The notes under the pieces were generated by a model. That model worked only from the letters and a program-made list of their open reading frames with translations. It did not search any database and was not told the origin of the DNA. DNA of 64,000 bases from Streptacidiphilus albus JL83 (GTDB lineage Bacteria > Actinomycetota > Actinomycetes > Streptomycetales > Streptomycetaceae): contig NZ_JQML01000001.1 in the NCBI RefSeq assembly GCF_000744705.1, positions 6,706,017 through 6,770,016 of the forward strand. The letters run 5' to 3'. Below, piece after piece: positions 1 to 7,253 of the stretch (positions are counted from its first letter, which is position 1; each line of letters starts with the position of its first letter). The translations under genes and the position numbers were made by a program.

Positions 1-2352
1 AGCGTCTTCACCTCGTCCGACCCGGCTGCGGTGCCGGTCACTGCGGGCAGCACCTGGACCGGATCGGTCTACCTCACCGCGTCGGCCTCGATCGGCCTGG
101 TGCCCACCATCACCTGGTACGGCCTGTCTGGGGCCGCGCTGTCCTCGACGACGGCGGCGACGGTCAGTGTGGCCGCTGGGGCATGGGTGCGCGCAGTGGT
201 GTCGGGGACGGCGCCGGTGGGTGCGGTGTGGGCGCGGATCAGCGTCGCCAACGCTGCTGCCGTCTCCGCGCTGACGACGGTGTCGGCGATGGGGTGGCAG
301 TTCGAGGTGGGTACTGCGGTCTCGCCGTGGGTCGCGCCGGGTGTGACGTACCCGCTGTGGGCCGGGTACGTCGAGCGGTGGCCGCAGCAGTGGGACATGT
401 CCGGCACCTACGGCACAGCCGACCTGACCTGTGTGGACGTGCTGGCGTCGCTCTCCGATTTCACGCTGCAGCCCAACGTCGAGAGCCAGCTCCTGTCGAT
501 GGGGCCGGACCGGCTGTACCCGCTGGACGAGCCAGCGGGTGCGACCAGCTGGCGAGACCTGACCGGTAAGCACGGCCACGCGAACCTCGGCAACAGCACC
601 GCCGGGGCCGGCAGCGTCACCTCAGGGTCCAGCATCACTGGCACCGGGTTCGAGGGAGGGACCGGGCCGGTGACGACGATCGCCAACCCGGCACCGACGA
701 TCGCCCAGGAGGCCGGGTCGTTCATCAACCTCGGCCAGCCGAACGGGCCGCCTTCCAGCGGGGGCTGGACCAGGATCATCTGCTTCCGGACGACGACGGT
801 CCCCGCGTCCGGGGTGTCGATGGCGCTGTGGATGGCGTCGGACCGCAACGGCGCGGCCGGGGCGGTCGCCGGGCTCATCATCGACTCGTCCGGGCACGTC
901 AACGCACTGGTGGCGAACTCGGCGGGGGCGTCGATGACGGTCGCTGTGCCGGTGTACGTGTGCGACGGGAACTGGCACATGGCCGCCATCATCCTGAGCC
1001 CCGGTGGCATGCGGCTCGACGCCAACGTGGACGGGGCTGGGTACTTCGCGACCTCTACGAGTACTTGCACTCCAACCGGCATCGTGTCGGACGCGATCGG
1101 GATGTACGTCGTTGCCCCCCAGAATCACTACGGTCTGGCCTTCAGTGGGGATCTCGCTTTCGCGACCGAGATCCCCACCAACCAGGTGCCGTCGTTCCCG
1201 GACCTGGCTGCGGGCTTCTCGACGGGCTGGGCGGGCGAGACTAGTGCGGCCCGGGCCCAGCGGATCCTCAACCTGTCCGGGTACGGCGGCCCGCTGGGGA
1301 CGATGGATGCGGTCACGGCGATGGGCGGCGCGGACCTGGCGACACTGGATGCCACGAGCGCCCTGCAGCTGGTCGGTGACAGCGAGAACGGGCAGGTCTA
1401 CGCGGATGCATCGGGGTCGGTGCAACTCGCCGCTCGGTCCTGGCGCTACTACCAGTCCGCGCCAGCGCTGCTCCTGGGCGAGCAGCAAGCGGCCGGTGAG
1501 ATGCCGTACCTCACCGACATCGCGACCGGGTTCGACACCACGCACATCTACAACCAGGTGTCGGTGACGAACTCGGGTGCGCCGGGCTCGGCGCAGTATC
1601 CGACGGCGCTGGCTCCGAACGCTGCGTCGTCGGCCGCGTATGCGCCCCGCACGCTGTCCCGGACGATCAACGTGCTGGACCAGACGGTGCCGCAGTATGC
1701 CGCCAACTACCTTGCGCAGCAGTATGGCCAGCCTCTGGCCCGGGTGGCGCAGCTTACGATCGATCTGGCGTCCAACCCGGCGCTGTGGTCGCAGGCGCTG
1801 TCGCTGGGGTTCGGGTCGCGGGTGCAGGTGACCCGTCGGCCGCCGCCGCAGTACGGGGCGCCGCCGGTTGTGCTGCAGCAGTTCCTGGAGCAGTTGACGT
1901 GGAACGGTGACGACCAGGGGAATCTCAAGGCGAGCCTGCAACTCAGCAGTGCGACACCATTCCTCAACTGGTGGGTCGTCAGCAGCTTGCACAGCACGCT
2001 GCAGGTGCAGGCGACGGCCTCGACGAACACGATCACCTTGGGCCCGCTCACAGGGGCATCGCTCAACCCTGCCTCGGCGGTGCTGACACCAGGGACGGTG
2101 CTCACAGTCGGCCAGGGCACCTTCCTGGCAGAGACGGTGACGGTGCTGTCAGTGGCACCGACGGCGGCCGGCTACACCAGCGTGGTCGTCTCGCTCACCA
2201 CCAACCTGGTCAGCACTCACGCGGTCGGGTCTGTGGTGTGCCAGCCGCTGGGCTCGGCCTACACGCTGCCCGCCCTGCCCGCGAGCACATTCCCCGCGTC
2301 GCTGGACGCCGGCGCGACGCTCAGCGCCACCGGGCCCCGCATCACCTACTGA
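1..2352 (+). CDS. Phage minor tail protein with concanavalin/LamG-like domain (5' partial)
   Basis: The reading frame is open from base 1, so the true start lies left of the window; the GTG at 31 is only the first internal start codon. About 783 residues are visible. The N-terminal part is rich in Ala, Thr, Ser and Val, like a beta-sandwich. A region near bases 720-1190 has a LamG/concanavalin-like pattern (GNWHMAA, GLAFSGDLAFATEIP), followed by a segment typical of actinophage tail proteins (AAGFSTGWAGETSAARAQ). The motif WAGYVERWPQQWD near the start is also common in these tail proteins. It is probably a structural host-recognition component at the tail tip. The tail role is inferred from composition and neighbours, and the exact position in the tail cannot be told. 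Confidence 0.75.
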   Translation, partial: SVFTSSDPAAVPVTAGSTWTGSVYLTASASIGLVPTITWYGLSGAALSSTTAATVSVAAGAWVRAVVSGTAPVGAVWARISVANAAAVSALTTVSAMGWQFEVGTAVSPWVAPGVTYPLWAGYVERWPQQWDMSGTYGTADLTCVDVLASLSDFTLQPNVESQLLSMGPDRLYPLDEPAGATSWRDLTGKHGHANLGNSTAGAGSVTSGSSITGTGFEGGTGPVTTIANPAPTIAQEAGSFINLGQPNGPPSSGGWTRIICFRTTTVPASGVSMALWMASDRNGAAGAVAGLIIDSSGHVNALVANSAGASMTVAVPVYVCDGNWHMAAIILSPGGMRLDANVDGAGYFATSTSTCTPTGIVSDAIGMYVVAPQNHYGLAFSGDLAFATEIPTNQVPSFPDLAAGFSTGWAGETSAARAQRILNLSGYGGPLGTMDAVTAMGGADLATLDATSALQLVGDSENGQVYADASGSVQLAARSWRYYQSAPALLLGEQQAAGEMPYLTDIATGFDTTHIYNQVSVTNSGAPGSAQYPTALAPNAASSAAYAPRTLSRTINVLDQTVPQYAANYLAQQYGQPLARVAQLTIDLASNPALWSQALSLGFGSRVQVTRRPPPQYGAPPVVLQQFLEQLTWNGDDQGNLKASLQLSSATPFLNWWVVSSLHSTLQVQATASTNTITLGPLTGASLNPASAVLTPGTVLTVGQGTFLAETVTVLSVAPTAAGYTSVVVSLTTNLVSTHAVGSVVCQPLGSAYTLPALPASTFPASLDAGATLSATGPRITY

Positions 2353-2373
2353 CCTGCGCACCACCTGACCGCT

Positions 2374-2387
2374 CGCCCCTCGGGGCG
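2374..2387 (+). terminator. Short GC hairpin between tail genes
   Basis: Arms CGCCCC (2374-2379) and GGGGCG (2382-2387) flank a two-base loop just after the minor tail gene and before the next gene. There is no long T-run, so it may be a weak terminator, a processing site or an mRNA-stabilising hairpin. Confidence 0.4.
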
Positions 2388-2427
2388 CGGCGGTTCTTGT
2401 GCTGACCCGAGCCGCCTGGAGGCGCCG

Positions 2428-2949
2428 ATGCCGGGACTCGCTGTCCCCGTTCCCTATCAGTGGCAGGTCGGCGACACCGGCAACGCCGCCCTGCTCAACG
2501 CCCAACTGTTCAACGGGCTCACGTTCCTGCTCAACCCGCCGCTCTTCCTGGCCCAGCAGTCCAGTGCCCAGTCGTTCGCGAGCGGGGTCCTGGTCGCGAT
2601 GACCTGGCCGACGCCGACGATCGACACCTACGGGGGCTGGGCGTCCGGCTCACCTACGCGGTACACCCCGACGGTCCCGGGCTACTACAGCGTCACGGGC
2701 ACGGTCGCCTGCGTGGCCAACGCGACCGGGAACCGGGACGCGATCATCTCGAAGAACGGGACAGCGATTGCGCAGGTGAGCACGCTCGCGGCCACGGTTG
2801 CCGACAGCACGAACGTGCAGGTGAGCACCGTCGTTTACTGCAACGGAACCACCGACTACGTCGAGGTATACGGCGTCCAGCGCTCCGGCACACCGCTTAC
2901 CACTGTGACTGGCACCACGCAGGTCAGCGTGGTGTGGATCCACACCTGA
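2428..2949 (+). CDS. Small tail fibre/appendage-type phage protein
   Basis: This 173-residue protein begins MPGLAVPVPYQWQVGD. The opening is followed by a TGNAALLNAQLFNGLTFL segment often seen in actinophage proteins encoded just after the large minor tail gene. The C-terminal ~110 residues look like a jelly-roll domain of the C1q/TNF-like type found in tail fibre tips: YTPTVPGYYSVTGTVAC, then NRDAIISKNG, and an ending of VSVVWIHT. The role is probably receptor binding or a virion appendage. The ATG at 2428 is used because the preceding 76 bases hold only the hairpin and no better start. The domain assignment is by pattern only. Confidence 0.65.
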   Translation: MPGLAVPVPYQWQVGDTGNAALLNAQLFNGLTFLLNPPLFLAQQSSAQSFASGVLVAMTWPTPTIDTYGGWASGSPTRYTPTVPGYYSVTGTVACVANATGNRDAIISKNGTAIAQVSTLAATVADSTNVQVSTVVYCNGTTDYVEVYGVQRSGTPLTTVTGTTQVSVVWIHT

Positions 2950-2984
2950 TCGACCCCCGAGTCCTCTGACGATGGAGTAGCAAA

Positions 2985-3239
2985 ATGACCACGTCCGACA
3001 CGTTCACGACCTTCGACTTCAGCTTCAACAGCCAGGAGCCGAACGGGACGATGAACACGGCTGGCTTTCAGCTCGTCACCCGCGGGTCCATGACCGACGC
3101 CATGGCGTTCGCCCTGGTCGATGCCTTCACCGGCCTGGGCTGGCCCAGCGGCACTACGGTCTCCGCGACCGTCACGAAGGACACGGTGACCGACGTCTCG
3201 TTCACCACGAACCTCACCACGCCGCCGACGTTCACCTGA
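2985..3239 (+). CDS. Small hypothetical phage protein
   Basis: This 84-residue Thr- and Phe-rich protein (MTTSDTFTTFDFSFNSQEPN) lies 35 bases after the previous tail gene in the same direction. I recognise no family. The near absence of charged residues in the N-terminal third and the alternating hydrophobic/Thr pattern suggest a small beta-rich protein, possibly a virion component. A terminator-like hairpin at 3262-3285 follows it. Confidence 0.5.
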   Translation: MTTSDTFTTFDFSFNSQEPNGTMNTAGFQLVTRGSMTDAMAFALVDAFTGLGWPSGTTVSATVTKDTVTDVSFTTNLTTPPTFT

Positions 3240-3261
3240 CCTACTGCCAGCCCACCCCCAT

Positions 3262-3285
3262 GCCCCGCCAGCGCGCGGGGCTTTT
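3262..3285 (+). terminator. Rho-independent terminator-like hairpin
   Basis: GCCCCGC (3262-3268) pairs with GCGGGGC (3275-3281) and is followed by TTTT (3282-3285). It sits between the 84-residue gene and the HNH-like gene. The same core stem recurs at 4959-4978. Confidence 0.6.
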
Positions 3286-3303
3286 CCATTCCTGGAGGCT
3301 CTC

Positions 3304-3759
3304 ATGTCCCCGCCTGAGCACACCCACCGCCCGGTCGACGCGCACGACCAGGCCCTCACCCACCGCTACACCGTTAGGTTTCCCGAGCACGCCCCACGTG
3401 AGGGTGATCCGCACTACGCGGCGTTCAGCGCCTACCGGCGGCACTTCCTTCCCGGGGCGCTCTGCTACGTCGGGCAGCGCGCGGGGGCGTCGCAGTGCAC
3501 CGACGACCGCCCGCTGGAGCTCCACCACGCGACCTTGGAATTCGCGGTCGTGAACGCAGTGTCTGCCGAGGCCCTGCACCGGGACTTCCCGGAGATCAGC
3601 GAGCACGCCACGGCCGAGGAGATCGCCGCGTGGGCGGAGTCCTCGCCGGGTCAGTTCCGCTGGCTGTGCCAGTTCCACCACCGTGGCCACGGCGGCGCAC
3701 ACACCGCATCGCACGCGGACTGGACGGCACAGCTCTACGTCCCGGAGCTGATCGAGTGA
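3304..3759 (+). CDS. HNH-like phage protein
   Basis: This 151-residue protein has clustered His and Cys residues: LELHHATLE near residue 65 and WLCQFHHRGHGGAH near residues 120-135. The His pair plus the later Cys/His-rich segment resembles the metal-binding core of HNH nucleases or of HNH-derived proteins often found near the ends of actinophage genomes. A nuclease role in packaging or genome processing is possible, but the usual HNH spacing is only approximate. Its TGA overlaps the GTG start of the next gene, so the two are translationally coupled. A GGAGG sequence lies about 7 bases before the ATG. Confidence 0.55.
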   Translation: MSPPEHTHRPVDAHDQALTHRYTVRFPEHAPREGDPHYAAFSAYRRHFLPGALCYVGQRAGASQCTDDRPLELHHATLEFAVVNAVSAEALHRDFPEISEHATAEEIAAWAESSPGQFRWLCQFHHRGHGGAHTASHADWTAQLYVPELIE

Positions 3760-4061
3760 TCGGCGTCCGGGAGTTCAACGACCGCATCGCGGCACGGGCC
3801 ACCCGAGCCTTCGGCAGCATGTGGGTCACCTACGGCCTGTTCCTGTACGGGTTCCTGCCGATCCTGCTGCCGTCGCTGATGGTGACGCTTCTGTACTGGA
3901 GCAACACCGTGCAGCTTTGGAGCCTGCCGCTGCTGATGGTCGGGCAGCAGGTGCTGGGCCGGGTGGCCGAGCGGCAGGCCCGGGAGACCCACGACGCCGT
4001 GATGGAGGAGCTCCGGCTGCTCCGTGCTCGGCTCACCGACGCCTCGGAAGGGACCGGCTGA
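3756..4061 (+). CDS. Small phage membrane protein
   Basis: The 101-residue protein starts at a GTG that overlaps the stop of the HNH-like gene. Two hydrophobic segments (around YGLFLYGFLPILLPSLMVTLL and LWSLPLLMVGQQVL) are followed by an Arg/Glu-rich tail that probably forms a helix (RQARETHDAVMEELRLLRAR). The pattern of two membrane helices plus a charged helix, with the MVGQ motif, resembles small membrane proteins found beside tail and lysis genes in actinophages. It could be a holin-like, superinfection or signalling protein. It overlaps the next gene by one base (ATGA). Confidence 0.6.
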   Translation: MIGVREFNDRIAARATRAFGSMWVTYGLFLYGFLPILLPSLMVTLLYWSNTVQLWSLPLLMVGQQVLGRVAERQARETHDAVMEELRLLRARLTDASEGTG

Positions 4062-4939
4062 TGGCCCGCACCATGTACGACGCCGTGACCGTGTCGGCGA
4101 TCCCGGACGGGTCGGTGCTGGTGGCCGGGTATGTGAACGGCTCCTACGCGAACCTGTCGGGCCTGCGGGCGCGGTTCCCGCACGCGCTGGTGGTCGGGGT
4201 GACCGTCACGGCGGGCGCGGACGAGGGCCAGGTCCTCGACGTCGAATCCGGCGACGCCTCGCCAGCCGAGGCGCCGGGGTGGGTAGAGCGGCGGCGGGCG
4301 GCGGGCGCAGACCCGACCGTCTACTGCAACGCCTCGACCTGGCCTGCCGTCAGGGCTGCCTTCTCTGCCGCTGGCGTGGCCGCGCCGCACTTCTGGATCG
4401 CGGACTACGACGGCGACCCGGCTATTCCGGCCGGCGCGGTCGCCAAGCAGTACGCGAGCAACGAGAACTACGACGCGTCCGCCGTTGCGGCCTACTGGCC
4501 CGGCGTGGACCCGACCCCGGAGGACACCATGCTGCTCACCGCTCAGGACCAGGCCGTCATCAAGGAGATCGTGACCACTGTCGTGGCCGCCGCGATCTCC
4601 GCCAACCGGGGCCAGGCCGTCAGCGACGACCTGTACTGGTTCGCTGCGGCCGTTGACGGCCAGCCGCCGACGGGCGCGCCCGCTGTCGACGTGGCCTCGA
4701 TCAAGACCCTGCATGCCGCGCTGGCCGCACCCGCCGCGCAGGCCGCGGCGAACGGGGCGGCGCTGACTGCGCTGACCGCGAAGGTCGGTGCACTCCAGGG
4801 CGCGATCGGCGCCCTGGCGGCGGGCGGCGGCATCACGGCGGCGCAGCTCACCGCGGCGGCCGAGGCTGGCGCGACGGCGGCGCTCGCTGAGCTGGGCCAT
4901 GTCCTGGTCGGCACCACCCCGGCGGCCACGACCGCCTAA
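4061..4939 (+). CDS. Lysin-like protein (glycoside-hydrolase-like TIM barrel plus Ala-rich tail)
   Basis: The 292-residue protein starts at the ATG in the ATGA overlap with the previous gene. Residues 1-150 have features of the GH25-like/DUF1906-like lysozyme fold: an early beta strand, VVGVTVTA, the acidic pair in VLDVESGDASP, then DPTVYCNASTW, PHFWIADYDGDP and KQYASNENYDASAV. These match barrel strands ending in acidic residues. The C-terminal ~130 residues are Ala-rich and probably helical, without a recognised cell-wall-binding repeat. It sits directly before the holin-like genes. It is likely an endolysin or a tail-associated hydrolase-like protein, and catalytic competence is not certain. 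Confidence 0.6.
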   Translation: MARTMYDAVTVSAIPDGSVLVAGYVNGSYANLSGLRARFPHALVVGVTVTAGADEGQVLDVESGDASPAEAPGWVERRRAAGADPTVYCNASTWPAVRAAFSAAGVAAPHFWIADYDGDPAIPAGAVAKQYASNENYDASAVAAYWPGVDPTPEDTMLLTAQDQAVIKEIVTTVVAAAISANRGQAVSDDLYWFAAAVDGQPPTGAPAVDVASIKTLHAALAAPAAQAAANGAALTALTAKVGALQGAIGALAAGGGITAAQLTAAAEAGATAALAELGHVLVGTTPAATTA

Positions 4940-4958
4940 CCCTGCACCACCCCTGTCT

Positions 4959-4978
4959 GCCCCGCCGGCGTGCGGGGC
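4959..4978 (+). terminator. GC hairpin after lysin-like gene
   Basis: GCCCCGC (4959-4965) pairs with GCGGGGC (4972-4978) and is followed by TT. The stem is the same as that at 3262-3281. It lies 24 bases before the start of the next gene. Confidence 0.5.
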
Positions 4979-5001
4979 TTCGTCATGTCTGGGAGGACAT
5001 C

Positions 5002-5361
5002 ATGAGCAACATCGTCAACGAGTTCCGGGCCGAGCTCGCGTCGGCGCATCTGCAGGCGCAGGTCGGCCGGTTCGTCCGGCTGGCGGTCGTGACCTTCGGC
5101 GCGCAGCTGGCGGCGCTGGGCACCGGGCACCTCTCGCGGGACGCCCTGGCCGGTGTCGCGGTGGGTGCGGTGGAGGCGGCGTACCGGCAGTGGGCACCGG
5201 TCGTGCCGTGGGCGGCGATCGCCGCGCGGCTGCACCTGCTCGCGGCGCAGCAGCCGTCCGCCGTCGCGCCGACCCCGGCCAGCGTGCCCGGCCCGGCCGC
5301 GGTGCCGGCGGCGCCGCAGGCGACCGTGACCGCGATCAAGCCGCCTGTGAGCGGCGAGTGA
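5002..5361 (+). CDS. Small phage protein, possible holin partner
   Basis: This 119-residue protein begins MSNIVNEFRAELASAHLQAQ and has a GGGAGGA ribosome site 8 to 14 bases before the ATG. A moderately hydrophobic middle (AALGTGHLSRDALAGVAVGAVEAAY) is followed by a Pro/Ala-rich tail. It overlaps the next gene by four bases (GTGA). Its place between the lysin-like and holin-like genes suggests a lysis-module role, but no family is recognised. Confidence 0.5.
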   Translation: MSNIVNEFRAELASAHLQAQVGRFVRLAVVTFGAQLAALGTGHLSRDALAGVAVGAVEAAYRQWAPVVPWAAIAARLHLLAAQQPSAVAPTPASVPGPAAVPAAPQATVTAIKPPVSGE

Positions 5362-5618
5362 GCGGCGACCCGCCGGACGGGTCCGTCATCATCACGCCGA
5401 CCGCGATGCACGAGCAGCTCCAGACGCTGGGCGCGACGGTCGGCCGGATGGAGACCAAGTTGGACCTGGCGCTCGGGGAGCAGGCCCGGACCATCCTCGA
5501 TCATGAGGGGCGGCTGCGGCATCTGGAGGAGCGGCGGCTGCCGCAGTCCACGATGTCGTGGCTGTCGCTCGTGGTCGCGGCCGGCGTGGGCGTCCTCTCG
5601 CTCTGGCCGCACCACTGA
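5358..5618 (+). CDS. Holin-like protein
   Basis: The 86-residue protein starts at the GTG that overlaps the previous stop. An N-terminal helical region with coiled-coil character (MHEQLQTLGATVGRMETKLD then DHEGRLRHLEERR) is followed by one C-terminal membrane segment (WLSLVVAAGVGVLSLW). This coiled coil plus single C-terminal helix layout is common among actinophage proteins annotated as holins or lysis accessory proteins. Its position as the last gene after the lysin supports that reading. Confidence 0.55.
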   Translation: MSGDPPDGSVIITPTAMHEQLQTLGATVGRMETKLDLALGEQARTILDHEGRLRHLEERRLPQSTMSWLSLVVAAGVGVLSLWPHH

Positions 5619-5621
5619 TCA

Positions 5622-5655
5622 GCGCCCCCGCTTGGCTTCGGCCGGGCGGGGGCGC
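5622..5655 (+). terminator. Strong hairpin ending the phage late block
   Basis: GCGCCCCCGC (5622-5631) pairs perfectly with GCGGGGGCGC (5646-5655) across a 14-base loop, four bases after the holin-like stop codon. It is the strongest hairpin of this block and probably ends the late transcript. Confidence 0.65.
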
Positions 5656-5720
5656 TTGCGGCGTTTCCCGTTCGATAGCAGCCCGGTGCAGGAGGGGCCT
5701 TGGGGCGTATCGTCCCTCGC

Positions 5721-6350
5721 ATGCCTCATCACCTTGATCCAGCTGTCACTGCGGCCTGGATCGCAGCCGGAACGTCCATCGTGAGTCTGGCCGGAACCGT
5801 CTTCGTTGCCTACCGCGGGTTTCGAGCAACGGAGAAGGTAGCAACGGAAGCCAATCAGTCGGCCGAACGGAACACCGAACGCTTCGTCGTCGCAACTCGC
5901 GATGACCACCTCTGGGAGAAGCGGGCAGACACCTATGTGGAGGCGTTGAGCTACGTTCACCATCGGGGCGCTACACGCCAGCATGCGCAGCGCGGCTACC
6001 GGATGGATCAGGAATCTGAGGCTCGGATCGCCGCGCTGCTTGATAGCTACGATCCTGGTTCATGGTTCGAACTTGAAGGCCGACTCACAACGTTCGCGTC
6101 TGACGAGGTGGTGGCCGCCAGCAATGCGGCTCACCAAGCAAACCAGAAGGCGCTCATAGCCCTTGGAGCTTGGCAAGAACTCGAGAGACAGGCTCGTGAA
6201 TCGACCCTGGGTGGTAGCGCCGGACCGACAGGCGAAGCCGTCCTCTCGGCCCGGGAAAGCTCCCTTGAAGCCACGAAGGCGGCCGAAGCAGAGGATCTGC
6301 TGCTGATCACCCAGATCCGTCGGGAACTGCACAGCCATCCTCGGCAGTGA
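5721..6350 (+). CDS. Single-pass membrane protein of unknown function
   Basis: About 209 residues from the ATG at 5721. A TTG at 5700 would add seven residues, but it lies only two bases after an AGGAGGGG sequence. One membrane helix near the N-terminus (AAWIAAGTSIVSLAGTVFVAY) is followed by a cytoplasmic, mostly helical domain with many Arg and Glu residues. Base composition is slightly less GC-rich than the flanking phage genes. I recognise no family. It may be a phage cargo (moron) gene or a host gene next to the prophage. Confidence 0.55.
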   Translation: MPHHLDPAVTAAWIAAGTSIVSLAGTVFVAYRGFRATEKVATEANQSAERNTERFVVATRDDHLWEKRADTYVEALSYVHHRGATRQHAQRGYRMDQESEARIAALLDSYDPGSWFELEGRLTTFASDEVVAASNAAHQANQKALIALGAWQELERQARESTLGGSAGPTGEAVLSARESSLEATKAAEAEDLLLITQIRRELHSHPRQ

Positions 6351-6371
6351 CCTCGCGCCGCCCGGCAGCAT

Positions 6372-6629
6372 CTACTCCTGGGCTGCCTGTTGGGCCCGGT
6401 GTGCGTTGAGCGCCCGCAGCGCGGCCATCGTCTCGCCCCGGAGCCGCTCCAGCTCGGCGGTCTGCTCCGGCGGCCACTCCATCCGCTCGACGATCTGGTC
6501 CTCGGCGGGGAACTGCTGACGGCGCCCTGCCTGGACCTGGTCGGCGTAGGCGGTGGTGGCGGCCTGGGCTGCGTGGAATGCGGCCTTGAGCTCGTCTTCG
6601 GTTGTCTGGGGCTGATCTTCATCGGGCAC
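6372..6629 (-). CDS. Small hypothetical helical protein
   Basis: The 85-residue acidic, Gln- and Ala-rich protein starts at the GTG at 6629 (opening PDEDQPQTTEDELK). An in-frame upstream extension of 21 residues is Arg/Pro-rich and looks non-coding. The C-terminal half (ETMAALRALNAHRAQQAAQE) is probably helical. It is convergent with the preceding membrane protein, with 21 bases between the stops. Its function is unknown. Confidence 0.5.
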   Translation of the reverse strand: MPDEDQPQTTEDELKAAFHAAQAATTAYADQVQAGRRQQFPAEDQIVERMEWPPEQTAELERLRGETMAALRALNAHRAQQAAQE

Positions 6630-6797
6630 GGTCGGAGCATACGGCCGGGGTCCGACAGCCAGTCCGAAGACGCTCCGACGAAGCTGTGCCACCGGTTGAC
6701 CGAAGTCGATTCGGATGCACCAGCGCCCTTGACGGTGAGACCCAGTCAGCGAGACTGTCGTGCAAGGCAGAGCAACGCTTCAACTGAGGAGATAGCC

Positions 6798-7253
6798 ATG
6801 CCCTTGCAGTACATCGGAATCGACCCCAGTACAGGTGGCGGCGGTTCGCCCACCGTGCTCGTGGACAGGGAGAACTTCGACTTCGTCCTCCAGGGGTGGA
6901 AGGTTGACGAGAGCTCGGGTATCCCCTCGCGCGAGACCGTGATCCGCATCCCGGCCCGTATGGTGCCGCTGATTCGAGAGGCCTGTAACTTCGCTGAACG
7001 AGGATCTACCGGACTGCAAAGCACGGGCGGCGGCTCGCCCACCGTGCTCGTGGACAGAGAGAACTTCGACCTCATCCTCCGGGGATGGAGGGTCGACGAG
7101 AAGACCGAGGCGGAGGTGGCGGCGATCGAGGTCCCCGGGCATATATCGGGTATCCCCTCGCACGAGACCGTGATCCGCATCCCGGCCCGTATGGTGCCGC
7201 TGATTCGAGAGGCCTGCAATGTCGCTGAACGAGGATCTGCCGGACTTCAATGA
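6798..7253 (+). CDS. Small hypothetical protein with internal duplication, upstream partner of DUF6879 gene
   Basis: The 151-residue protein starts at the ATG at 6798, six bases after a GAGGAG ribosome site. It resembles the small proteins often encoded directly before DUF6879 genes in streptomycetes, which normally have one copy of the unit SPTVLVDRE...GW.VDE...ETVIRIPARMVPLIREAC. Here the unit occurs twice, at about residues 12-75 and 76-151, and copy 2 has a 13-residue insertion (KTEAEVAAIEVPG). The last 35 bases overlap the start of the DUF6879 gene. The function is unknown and is probably tied to the HTH regulator two genes downstream. Confidence 0.7.
   Translation: MPLQYIGIDPSTGGGGSPTVLVDRENFDFVLQGWKVDESSGIPSRETVIRIPARMVPLIREACNFAERGSTGLQSTGGGSPTVLVDRENFDLILRGWRVDEKTEAEVAAIEVPGHISGIPSHETVIRIPARMVPLIREACNVAERGSAGLQ
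6831..7253 (+). repeat. Tandem intragenic duplication (two ~190-230 bp units)
   Basis: Unit 1 spans about 6831-7022 and unit 2 about 7023-7253. The segment from GGTATCCCCTCG to the GAGGCCTG near the end is almost identical in both copies (about 6919-6990 and 7149-7218). Unit 2 carries extra sequence at about 7107-7145. The duplicated stretch includes the bases that, in copy 2, form the start region of the next gene. Confidence 0.85.

Larger units (their letters stand above)
1..5655. mobile_element. Distal end of a siphovirus-type prophage (continues off the left edge)
   Basis: Eight co-directional, tightly packed genes follow the usual end of an actinophage late operon: a large lectin-like minor tail protein, a small tail fibre-type protein, small hypotheticals, an HNH-like protein, a lysin-like protein and two holin-like membrane proteins. 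Several are separated by short GC hairpins, and the last hairpin at 5622-5655 marks a sensible end of the block. No integrase, terminase, capsid gene or att site is visible, so I cannot say whether this is an intact prophage, a remnant or a tail-like particle locus. The right boundary could lie anywhere between 5.7 and about 12.2 kb. Confidence 0.7.

Noticed and set aside
31-33. GTG at 31 as the start of the minor tail gene
   Set aside because: The frame is open to base 1 and the protein type is much longer, so the gene most likely begins left of the window.
622-1992. Long minus-strand open frame (456 residues) across the minor tail gene
   Set aside because: It is Arg/Pro/His-rich and antisense to a gene with clear phage-protein features, so it is a GC-rich shadow frame.
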